In this document: piece by piece, positions 1 to 6,469 of the stretch
Layout of the letters: each line of letters opens with the position of its first letter
How positions within the stretch are numbered: position 1 is the first letter of the stretch
Assembly: GCA_019454865.1 (NCBI GenBank)
Contig: JACFNJ010000071.1
Coordinates: 1-10,835, forward strand
Direction: 5' to 3'
Length of the DNA: 10,835 bases
Source of the DNA: Bacteroidia bacterium
GTDB lineage: Bacteria; Bacteroidota; Bacteroidia; UKL13-3
Notes under the pieces: generated by a model
What the model saw: only the letters and a program-made list of their open reading frames with translations
Databases searched by the model: none
Told to the model about the DNA's origin: nothing
Made by a program: the position numbers and the translations under genes

Positions 1-61
1 GTTTGATTATAAATAGTCCTTTTTTGGAAAACTCTGTATTACCAAGCTTAGCTTTTGCCTC
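1..61 (-). other. In-frame continuation of the VWA gene beyond its TAG, partial
   Basis: Reading on from the TAG at 64-62 in the same frame gives 20 open codons to the window edge: EAKAKLGNTEF followed by SKKGLFIIK. The residues before the stop are GTFESGNFT. Together they give the pattern expected of this beta-sandwich region in the family (GxFxYxAxA..GN..F.KKGxFII), with tyrosine the natural residue at the stop. TAT or TAC to TAG is a single base change. The most likely reading is therefore the severed C-terminal part of the same gene, which would carry the remaining sandwich strands and the final membrane helix outside the window. It is too short to exclude a chance open run. Confidence 0.6.
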
Positions 62-1825
62 CTATGTAAAGTTTCCCGATTCAAAAGTTCCAGCGTTTAA
101 TGAATAGTTATCTTGCATTCTAGTAAATAAAAAAGGATAGCTTTTTCCTTTGCTGTCTTTTATTTGTAGGCTTACTTCAGGGGTATTTACCAACTGATAA
201 TTGTCGTTATATAATTCGGCTGTAAATTGCAATTGTTCGCCTTCGTCCAGTTCGTTTTTGTGGTTTAACCTAAAACGATTTTTGTTTTTCTTTCCGGTTA
301 AATATTGCGTTATGTTTCCAATTAGTGTTGAAGTATTTTTATGTTCGCTTATCGCTTTATCATGCAAATACCACTTCCAAAAACCTTCGCCCATTATAAA
401 AGCATTTTTCTCTTTTTCGCCTTTAGCAAAAAGTATTAATGGATAATCTGTTTTTACATATCCAATTTGCTGTTTAAACAATGTTTCTGCTGCTCCTTTG
501 TATGCGTAATTTCCGTATGGTGTAATTAATGGAGGATATTTTTTAAACTGCTCTTTTTCTTCTTCGGTAAGTGTAAATAAACTGAAATCGTTTTGAAATA
601 CAGGTAATGCTTCATTAAAATTACCCCTGTTTCCGGTAATAGCCATATTGGGCTCTATCTGGTTTAATGCTCCAATATTGGTTTGTGCACCCAGTATGTA
701 TAAAATAGGTACTTCTTTTTCTTTGCAATTACGTATTTGATTTATTCCAATACCATTCCATGATGGTAATTGATGAAAGATAACCAAATTATAGTCATCT
801 ATTTTTGATGGAGATTGATTTTGTGTTGCAATGAAAACATCCAATGTGTATTGTTGATGGTGTGTAATAGCTTTTTTATACGCAGCAATATCCGGATGAG
901 GAGCGTAAGCTATTAATGCTATTTTTTGTTTATTATTTAATACTTGTATAAATACATCTGCACGATTATTTGCTAAACTTATTTCACCACTCAATGCTGA
1001 TGCTTCTATAATAATGTGTTGAATCTCGTTTTCATCTGTTGCTAATTCGAATGTAATAGTCTTAAAATAATTTTCAGAAAGTACCAATTGCTGTGTAGAA
1101 ACTACTTTGCCATTTTGTATTACTTTAATAGTTGTTGTGTTTCCGGATGCTGCAAAGGCAGCAACATCCACCTGAACGGGAAAGGTGTTGTTTTTGAAAA
1201 CATACAAATTGGAACGAACATTTTTTATTTGCACATCTTTGTGTTGTACGGTATCGCCAAGTGCAATTGCGTATGTAGGAACTCTAAGTGATGAAGCTTC
1301 CATTAAAGGATTTTCTCCTACATTGTATAACCCGTCTGATGCTAAAATTATTGCCGATAAGTTGTTGCCATCATATTTATTTTTTGCGGCAGTATATAGT
1401 GCACTTAAATTACTTTTCTTTTCGGTAAAAGTTAAATTGTTGGTTTGTTTTATATCTTCTCCTATAGTTACAGTGTTTACTTCAAAGTCGTTTCCTAATT
1501 TGTTTTTCAATGAAGTAATTTCATCTGTTAGTTTTTGTTTCAATATCGTTGAATCTTGTCCTATTGTCATCGACATGGAATTATCAACAGCAAAAAGCAC
1601 AATAGGTTTTTGTGTGTCGGTAGTTATTCTTTCAATTAACGGGCCTACCAATAAAAATGAAATAAAAAATATACTTACAAAACGAAAACCGGTTAAAATT
1701 TTTTGAGTTATTGGAGCGTATTTACCACTTACCGATACCGGATTAAACCAATAAAGTAACCAGGCACCGGCAGCAGCAATTAAAATACAGATAATCGTTA
1801 TCCAAAAAGGATATTCAGTAAGCAT
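62..1825 (-). CDS. Membrane-anchored VWA-domain protein, interrupted by an in-frame TAG
   Basis: This 587-codon frame encodes an inner-membrane protein of a large Bacteroidota VWA-domain family whose exact role is unknown. Two hydrophobic segments (about residues 7-26 and 46-63) form an N-terminal anchor. They are followed by a VWA-like domain with a MIDAS motif DNSMS (81-85) and a later ASDG (162-165). Residues 301-490 form an alpha/beta region resembling the glutamine-amidotransferase-like part of such proteins, with GEGFWKW at 479-485. A beta-rich domain starts near 515. Family members normally continue further and end in another membrane helix. Here TAG at 64-62 stops the frame in the middle of the beta domain, and 20 in-frame codons beyond it still look like the family. 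The start is ATG at 1825, 22 bp after the fabG stop, so the two genes are probably co-transcribed. The family call comes from motif and architecture recognition only. Confidence 0.8.
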   Translation of the reverse strand: MLTEYPFWITIICILIAAAGAWLLYWFNPVSVSGKYAPITQKILTGFRFVSIFFISFLLVGPLIERITTDTQKPIVLFAVDNSMSMTIGQDSTILKQKLTDEITSLKNKLGNDFEVNTVTIGEDIKQTNNLTFTEKKSNLSALYTAAKNKYDGNNLSAIILASDGLYNVGENPLMEASSLRVPTYAIALGDTVQHKDVQIKNVRSNLYVFKNNTFPVQVDVAAFAASGNTTTIKVIQNGKVVSTQQLVLSENYFKTITFELATDENEIQHIIIEASALSGEISLANNRADVFIQVLNNKQKIALIAYAPHPDIAAYKKAITHHQQYTLDVFIATQNQSPSKIDDYNLVIFHQLPSWNGIGINQIRNCKEKEVPILYILGAQTNIGALNQIEPNMAITGNRGNFNEALPVFQNDFSLFTLTEEEKEQFKKYPPLITPYGNYAYKGAAETLFKQQIGYVKTDYPLILFAKGEKEKNAFIMGEGFWKWYLHDKAISEHKNTSTLIGNITQYLTGKKNKNRFRLNHKNELDEGEQLQFTAELYNDNYQLVNTPEVSLQIKDSKGKSYPFLFTRMQDNYSLNAGTFESGNFT

Positions 1826-1847
1826 AAAAAGAATGTGTTAAAAACAA

Positions 1848-2597
1848 CTATTGCATAACCATGCCACCATCAACACAAATGGTTTGTCCGGTAAGATATG
1901 CAGACATATCCGATGCTAAAAACAAAACGGTATTTGCAACATCTTCGGGTGTTCCACCTCGTTTAAGCGGAATACCTTTAACCCATTCTGCACGCACATC
2001 TTCCGCTAATGCTTCTGTCATTTCAGTTTCAATAAATCCCGGTGCTATGGCATTGCAACGTATATTGCGTGAACCCAATTCTTTTGCAACGGATTTGGTT
2101 AAGCCTATCATACCTGCTTTGGATGCAGCATAGTTAGCCTGACCTGCATTTCCGGTAACACCTACTACAGATGTAATATTAATTATTGAACCACTTCGTG
2201 CCTTCATCATAGGTCGTTGTATGGCTTTAATTAATGCAAATGCCGATTTAAGATTTGTGTCCATTACATCATCCCACATTTGTTCTGTCATGCGCATCAA
2301 TAAATTATCGCGAGTTATTCCGGCATTGTTTACCAATACATCTATTGTACCGAACTCTTTAATTATTTCATCTATTAATCGTTCTCCTTCTGCAAACTCA
2401 GCAGCATTGCTTTGGTAGCCTTTTGCTTTAATTCCCATTGCATTTAATTCGTCTTCAAATGCCTTTGCTTTTTCTACCGAACTTACAAAAGTGAAAGCAA
2501 TATTTGCTCCGTTTTGAGCCAATTTAAGCGCAATGCCTTTTCCTATTCCACGTGTTGCTCCTGTAACAAGTGCTGTTTTGCCTGATAGTAGTGCCAT
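1848..2597 (-). CDS. fabG: 3-oxoacyl-[acyl-carrier-protein] reductase FabG
   Basis: This 249-residue short-chain dehydrogenase is predicted to perform the NADPH-dependent reduction of 3-oxoacyl-ACP to 3-hydroxyacyl-ACP in cytoplasmic type II fatty-acid elongation. Visible motifs are the Rossmann nucleotide site TGATRGIG (12-19), NNAG (90-93), the catalytic tetrad N115, S143, Y156 and K160 (NYAASK), PGFIETEM (186-193), and the typical end DGGMVMQ. The length matches FabG (about 245-250). I chose ATG at 2597 (MALLSGKTALVTG) because it is where FabG proteins begin. An in-frame ATG at 2639 would add 14 atypical residues and lies upstream of the start site implied by the promoter at 2622-2653. The gene ends in TAG immediately after the conserved C-terminus, which shows that TAG works as a normal stop here. 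It is the first gene of a leftward pair with the VWA gene. Other SDR reductases are possible but less likely. Confidence 0.93.
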   Translation of the reverse strand: MALLSGKTALVTGATRGIGKGIALKLAQNGANIAFTFVSSVEKAKAFEDELNAMGIKAKGYQSNAAEFAEGERLIDEIIKEFGTIDVLVNNAGITRDNLLMRMTEQMWDDVMDTNLKSAFALIKAIQRPMMKARSGSIINITSVVGVTGNAGQANYAASKAGMIGLTKSVAKELGSRNIRCNAIAPGFIETEMTEALAEDVRAEWVKGIPLKRGGTPEDVANTVLFLASDMSAYLTGQTICVDGGMVMQ

Positions 2598-2621
2598 ATC
2601 TTTACATGTTTTATTTGGGGT

Positions 2622-2653
2622 AAAAAATACACTCTGCATTACATCTTAGCAAA
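2622..2653 (-). promoter_or_regulatory. Candidate fabG promoter (Bacteroidota -33/-7 type)
   Basis: On the minus strand, TTTG (2653-2650) is followed by a 20-nt spacer and then TATTTTTT (2629-2622). This matches the Bacteroidota -33 TTG / -7 TAnnTTTG arrangement except for the last base of the -7 box. Transcription would start near 2617, about 20 nt before the chosen fabG ATG. That supports the shorter FabG start. Confidence 0.45.
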
Positions 2654-2665
2654 TAAATTTATTTG
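2650..2665. repeat. 16-bp perfect palindrome in the fabG/marC divergent region
   Basis: CAAATAAATTTATTTG reads identically on both strands. It is flanked by two direct copies of GCATTAC (2636-2642 and 2666-2672) spaced 30 bp apart. Its left end supplies the TTTG used as the candidate -33 box of fabG, so a dimeric regulator bound here could affect that promoter. The AT-only core makes chance occurrence plausible. Confidence 0.4.
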
Positions 2666-2709
2666 GCATTACTTTTTATTATGCTTTTTCGGTTGAAAAT
2701 TTTTACTTC

Positions 2710-2717
2710 TATCTTTG
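2710..2717 (+). promoter_or_regulatory. Candidate -7 element for the MarC-family gene
   Basis: TATCTTTG matches TAnnTTTG exactly and ends four bases before the ATG at 2722. Transcription would begin at or just beside the start codon, predicting a leaderless or nearly leaderless mRNA. No TTG at the usual 17-23 nt upstream is visible. Confidence 0.5.
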
Positions 2718-2721
2718 CCAA

Positions 2722-3288
2722 ATGAATTTTTTATCGTTTCAGGAAATAATTACTGCCACACTTACTCTTTTCGCTATGATTGATATTTTGGGTGCAATTC
2801 CTATTATTTTATCCATTCGAAAAAAAGTGAAACATGTTGAATCGGAGAAAGCTACTATTGCTGCCGGTTTTTTAATGTTAGTTTTTTTGTTTGTAGGCGA
2901 AAACTTATTGCATTTGTTTGGCATTGATATTTCTTCTTTTGCTGTTGCAGGTTCTATCGTTATTTTTATTATTGCTATTGAGATGATATTGGGAATAGAT
3001 TTGTTTCGCAACGATCCGGATGAAAAATCAGGAAGCATTATTCCTATAGCTTTTCCTATAATAGCCGGAAGTGGTACACTTACTACTATCATTTCATTAA
3101 AAGCTGTTTATCAAATGCAAAATATTGTAGCTGCTATTGTGCTTAATTTAATTATTGTGTATGCTGTATTAAAATCAACCAAGCACATTGAGCGTATTTT
3201 AGGAAAATCAGGATTGATATTGGTAAGAAAATTCTTCGGGATAGTTTTATTGGCTATCGCGGTTAAGTTATTTAAAACTAATATTTAG
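2722..3288 (+). CDS. MarC-family integral membrane protein
   Basis: This 188-residue, strongly hydrophobic protein fits the MarC family (UPF0056), inner-membrane proteins of about 200 residues. The family is sometimes labelled NAAT transporters, but its substrate is not settled. Six hydrophobic segments can be drawn at about 10-30, 44-66, 70-92, 106-126, 134-150 and 166-185. The family signature is visible twice: FAMIDILGAIPIIL near the N-terminus and PIAFPIIAGSGTLTT (108-122), which corresponds to the P(L)xxGPG loop of MarC. A charged loop, RNDPDEKSG (96-104), separates the two halves. The start ATG at 2722 directly follows a -7 promoter element. The gene stands alone on the plus strand, divergent from fabG and convergent with the lipoprotein gene, 18 bp from its end. 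I leave the gene symbol empty because several paralogues share this fold. Confidence 0.88.
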   Translation: MNFLSFQEIITATLTLFAMIDILGAIPIILSIRKKVKHVESEKATIAAGFLMLVFLFVGENLLHLFGIDISSFAVAGSIVIFIIAIEMILGIDLFRNDPDEKSGSIIPIAFPIIAGSGTLTTIISLKAVYQMQNIVAAIVLNLIIVYAVLKSTKHIERILGKSGLILVRKFFGIVLLAIAVKLFKTNI

Positions 3289-3306
3289 TTCAGCGTAAAT
3301 TAAGTA

Positions 3307-3900
3307 TTACCTATCACGTAGTTTAACAGGAAACACAACATCCAAATCCGTTTCGTTAGATGGAGCGTTTGTTTTAGGTACACCATCATAATGGCTTAGT
3401 TGTACGCGAAGACTTCCTAATATTGGCAAGCTATATGTGGTGTTTGTTTTGGTATTTAGTGTAATACTTAAACCAACCGGTAGGGGAGGAGTATTGTTGT
3501 CAAAATCTAAAATATTAAGCTTTACTTTATTTTCTAAATTTTCTGATAACGTATAAAAGAATTGATGCACATTGCGTTCTTCATACACTTCATTTGAAAT
3601 TGTATCAATTGGATTTTTTGTGGTATTAAGCAGTACAACATTTACCCAATAAAACACTCCGGTGTCTAACACTAAAGTATCAATTGTTGGTAAATTACCT
3701 CCTGCACCGTCCGGGTCGCTCCATGTTGCTGTAAAGTGATGCAGCGTATCGTTTGAATTATCCATTACGCCTCCAATGAGTTGAATTGTGGTAATCATTT
3801 CTTGCTCATTATGTTCTTTTGGGTTTTCCGGTAATTCATCGGTTTTGTTACATGCTGCAAAAGTTAAAATAGATGCTAAAAATAATACGTGTTTAATCAT
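3307..3900 (-). CDS. Receptor-linked small lipoprotein (family often mislabelled type 1 periplasmic binding fold)
   Basis: This is a 197-residue predicted lipoprotein. The short signal peptide MIKHVLFLASILTFAAC has the lipidated cysteine at 17, although -3 is Phe rather than the usual Leu. The mature part is beta-rich and matches a Bacteroidota family that follows TonB-dependent receptors. Features I recognise are ITTIQL, a W-S-DPDG-GG segment (65-73), the NEVYEERNVHQFFYTL block (103-118), and a C-terminal NETDLDVVFPVKL strand. Many members carry a name implying a type 1 periplasmic binding fold, which the size and beta content do not support. Its ATG overlaps the receptor's TGA (ATGA, 3897-3900), so translation is probably coupled and the two products are likely to act together at the outer membrane. 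A substrate-capturing or receptor-accessory role is inference. The conserved His in VHQFFY could be a ligand. Confidence 0.75.
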   Translation of the reverse strand: MIKHVLFLASILTFAACNKTDELPENPKEHNEQEMITTIQLIGGVMDNSNDTLHHFTATWSDPDGAGGNLPTIDTLVLDTGVFYWVNVVLLNTTKNPIDTISNEVYEERNVHQFFYTLSENLENKVKLNILDFDNNTPPLPVGLSITLNTKTNTTYSLPILGSLRVQLSHYDGVPKTNAPSNETDLDVVFPVKLRDR

Positions 3901-6242
3901 TGTTTTGTTTGATATATTGAAAATGGAACTGAAATTCTAAGTATAAAATTTATTCCTGTGTCGTCTGCAAAGTATCTAGACCTGCTTAAATAATCGCGAT
4001 ACGAAGTGTTTAATAAATTTTGAATGGAAAAATTCCAATGTATGTGTTGTTTTTTTAAATGTGTATCAAAGCCAAAATGCAATGCATATAAATTATAGGC
4101 TGGTGGTGGCGGAATAAAATCAATACCCGATGGGTATCGGCTCTGGTGTGCAACAAATGTTGGAGCGAATTGTATATACACATCATTAAGTTTCCAAAAT
4201 TCTTCTTTTTGATAAGTAAGCATAAGTGAAACTCGATTGGCAGGAATAAATATAAGAGGCAAATTGTTATCGGCATTTATTGCATATAATAAACCGGCTT
4301 GTGCGGATAAATTCCATGATTTACTCCAATTTATTTTGCCTGAATATTCAACTCCACTAAATACGGCATCATTTTGTTTGTAAACAAAATTAGGGAAAGA
4401 GCCTCTAATAGTTACTACCGGTTGAGCTAAAGGCTCTTTGTATATGTATTGTTTCATGTCATTTCTGAAAATTGAAAAATCGCTTTGCCAAGTATTTTTA
4501 ATTACAGAAAAAGTAATTTCCTTGTTAATACTCGATTCTGTTTTTAAATTTTCGTTACCGGTTTCATAAGCACCAATTCCGCTGTGTAGCCCATTGCTGT
4601 ATAGTTCATTCATGTTTGGTGCACGCCATGATGAAGCAATGTTGCCTTGTATTTTCAAACTTTCGTTAATCCAATAAGCTATTCCGCTTGAAAATGAAAC
4701 ATACGCATAAGCGTTTGGTTTGCTTATAATGCTATTATTTGTTCGTGTGTATGCTGTTTGGTTGAGCCAATCGTATCGTATTCCGGCTTCTGCTGATATT
4801 TTTTTATGCTGCCATTTTTCAATTGCATAAATACCTGAATTGTACAAGCGATAATTAGGAATTAAAGGTAAAATACCACTACTTACATTTCCTTGATTCA
4901 TCCATGAAAGTCCCCAAACTCCTTTGGTGTTTCTCCATTTTGCATGTTCAAATTTTAGTTCGGCTAAACTTGTTGTTAAGTGTAAATCATATAAAGCTCT
5001 CTGGTTATTTACACTTGATGACCATTGTGGGGGTCGGTCATATTCTTCTCTATTGTTATCCTGAAAACTGTATTGAATTACAATTTGTGAGCCATTAAGC
5101 AATTCGTAATGGATTTTTAATCCGGATACTACATGTGCAAGCTCTTGTTTGGGGTTTTCAATTTTGTATCCAAAGGGAGCAATATATGCGGGTTGCTTGT
5201 TTTTAATTGCTGCATATAAGTCGGTAATGTTGCCAATGTGTGCAGCACGTAATATACCTAATGAACTTCTCCAAATACTTTGCGAGCCTTCAAAATGAAA
5301 GTTTTTGTACTGATAGTGTATTGTATAATTTATTCCATAATCAGTAAAAGCAGTGTTTGAGAGTACATAGTCGGCTGCTCTTGCATCACCTGCTTTTCTG
5401 AAAGTGGCTTGTGTACGCCAGCTCAATTGATGTTTGTTTCCACTTTTTCCTTCCACAAATAATGAGCCCGATGCCAATCCATTGTTTGTAGCTCCGTTCA
5501 TTAATACCATGCCATTTATTCCATTGCTGGTTTTAAACGGCTTGGGTTGGTATTTAATAACACCACCAATAGAATTTGCTCCATACTCAATAGCTGCGGC
5601 ACCTTTTATTACCTCAATGGCTGTTCCTGAAAAAGGGTCAATCTCTAATCCGTGTTCTTCGCCCCACTGTTGCCCTTCTTGTTTTATGTTATTGTTTAAT
5701 ACTACTAATCGTGCGCCATACATTCCTCTGATAATTGGCTTTGAAATATTTGGTCCCGAGCTTAACACGCTTACACCGGGTAAAATTTTTAGTAAATCGG
5801 TAATTGTATTACCAATATTTCTTTCAATCCATAAAGGATCAATTTTGTTTTTGTTTTGTATGGATAGGCCTTCGGTTTCGTCAGTATGAGCAAATATTTC
5901 TACTTCGTGTAGATGGGTGTGTAGTGGGCAAAGTAATATTTTAAGTGAAGTGTTTTTTTTATCTAAATAGATGCTTGTTGTGTATGGGTTGTAACCAACA
6001 AAACTACATTGAATGGTAGTCCAGCCTCCAAGCAATGAATCGATTTTAACTTCTCCTTTTTCATTGCTTTGCTTATAATAATGATATTGAGGAAGTGTAA
6101 TACTAACTGCCTCAAGTGGTAGTAAATTATTACTATCCAGCACTACAATATTCAAGGAATGTATGTTTTGTGCAACAGATACATTACATAAAAGCCAGCT
6201 TAATGCAAATACAATAATTGTAGTTAGAGTTTTTTTGAGCAC
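3897..6242 (-). CDS. TonB-dependent outer-membrane receptor with CarboxypepD_reg-like domain
   Basis: This 781-residue receptor is predicted to import a ligand across the outer membrane using TonB/ExbBD energy. A signal peptide (cleavage probably after VSVA, residue 24) precedes a CarboxypepD_reg-like domain (about 28-104: LEAVSITL, SFVGY). A linker with four histidines (HTHLHEVEIFAH, 108-119) follows. The plug domain (about 124-236) contains LLKILPGVSV, PIIRGMYGARLVVLNN, GQQWGEEHGLEIDPF (190-204) and IEVIKGAAAIEYGANSIGGVI. The rest is a beta-barrel with a complete C-terminus, including NLLNTSYRDYLSRSRY typical of the penultimate strands. The start is GTG (6242-6240): an in-frame TAA lies upstream and no ATG lies between it and the signal peptide. 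The gene is translationally coupled to the lipoprotein. The plug motif and His-rich linker recall ZnuD-like metal receptors, but the substrate is unproven. I found no convincing promoter upstream. Confidence 0.9.
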   Translation of the reverse strand: MLKKTLTTIIVFALSWLLCNVSVAQNIHSLNIVVLDSNNLLPLEAVSITLPQYHYYKQSNEKGEVKIDSLLGGWTTIQCSFVGYNPYTTSIYLDKKNTSLKILLCPLHTHLHEVEIFAHTDETEGLSIQNKNKIDPLWIERNIGNTITDLLKILPGVSVLSSGPNISKPIIRGMYGARLVVLNNNIKQEGQQWGEEHGLEIDPFSGTAIEVIKGAAAIEYGANSIGGVIKYQPKPFKTSNGINGMVLMNGATNNGLASGSLFVEGKSGNKHQLSWRTQATFRKAGDARAADYVLSNTAFTDYGINYTIHYQYKNFHFEGSQSIWRSSLGILRAAHIGNITDLYAAIKNKQPAYIAPFGYKIENPKQELAHVVSGLKIHYELLNGSQIVIQYSFQDNNREEYDRPPQWSSSVNNQRALYDLHLTTSLAELKFEHAKWRNTKGVWGLSWMNQGNVSSGILPLIPNYRLYNSGIYAIEKWQHKKISAEAGIRYDWLNQTAYTRTNNSIISKPNAYAYVSFSSGIAYWINESLKIQGNIASSWRAPNMNELYSNGLHSGIGAYETGNENLKTESSINKEITFSVIKNTWQSDFSIFRNDMKQYIYKEPLAQPVVTIRGSFPNFVYKQNDAVFSGVEYSGKINWSKSWNLSAQAGLLYAINADNNLPLIFIPANRVSLMLTYQKEEFWKLNDVYIQFAPTFVAHQSRYPSGIDFIPPPPAYNLYALHFGFDTHLKKQHIHWNFSIQNLLNTSYRDYLSRSRYFADDTGINFILRISVPFSIYQTKQ

Positions 6243-6349
6243 AGTTGCAATTATATGTGTTATTAATAAAGTTCGCTGTAATATTTATGTAAGCAAATAA
6301 CACAACGGTTTAATTAACTCATTTATTAATTAATTGATTGAAAATGATA

Positions 6350-6396
6350 AATCACAATATGACTTATATTTTACAATCACTTTGTTTTGTGATTGT
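6350..6396. repeat. Overlapping inverted repeats, candidate operator
   Basis: AATCACAA (6350-6357) is inverted as TTGTGATT (6387-6394). ACAATCAC (6373-6380) is inverted as GTGATTGT (6389-6396), with an 8-base spacer. The two pairs share the same right arm, so they are alternatives. This could be a dimer-binding operator controlling the receptor, the propeller gene or both, or an RNA hairpin in a leader. It lies too far from any stop codon to be a terminator. Confidence 0.4.
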
Positions 6397-6457
6397 TGTG
6401 CTTTGTAATGTGTATGTTACGCCTAAATTATTGAGTAAAACATAAATTTAATTCAAT

Positions 6458-6465
6458 TACCTTTG
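6458..6465 (+). promoter_or_regulatory. Candidate -7 element for the propeller gene
   Basis: TACCTTTG matches TAnnTTTG exactly and ends four bases before the ATG at 6470, the same spacing as at the MarC gene. A TTG at 6431-6433 could serve as the -33 box with a 24-nt spacer, one base longer than usual. The transcript would start at or beside the ATG. Confidence 0.55.
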
Positions 6466-6469
6466 CGCC

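Larger units (their letters stand above)
6243..6469. other. Divergent intergenic region between the receptor and propeller genes
   Basis: These 227 bases separate two divergent genes. They hold no credible ORF. They are very AT-rich, with ATTAATTAAT at 6325-6334, two overlapping inverted repeats at 6350-6396, and a -7 promoter element for the rightward gene at 6458-6465. GAAAATGATAA (6340-6350) resembles the left half of a Fur box, but the right half does not match, so I do not call a Fur site. Confidence 0.6.

Noticed and set aside
1185..1706. Long plus-strand open frame opposite the VWA gene
   Set aside because: It is antisense to a well-supported coding frame, has no recognisable domain and no promoter-like element before it.
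62..1825. Recoding of TAG as an amino acid throughout this genome
   Set aside because: TAG ends fabG, the MarC-family gene and rseP exactly at their expected C-termini, so it is an ordinary stop here.
2598..2639. Longer FabG beginning at ATG 2639
   Set aside because: The added 14 residues are unlike FabG N-termini, and this ATG lies upstream of the start site predicted from the TTTG-N20-TATTTTTT promoter.
3276..3290. Hairpin AACTAA-TAT-TTAGTT at the end of the MarC gene as a terminator
   Set aside because: The stem is six bases and almost all AT, it overlaps the stop codon and no T-run follows on either strand.
5434..5889. Plus-strand open frame of about 150 codons inside the receptor gene
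   Set aside because: It mirrors the conserved plug domain on the other strand; proline-rich low-complexity translation is typical of an antisense shadow.
6340..6358. Possible Fur box in the receptor upstream region
   Set aside because: Only the left half (GAAAATGATAA) resembles the consensus; the right half does not, and AT-rich DNA gives such half matches often.
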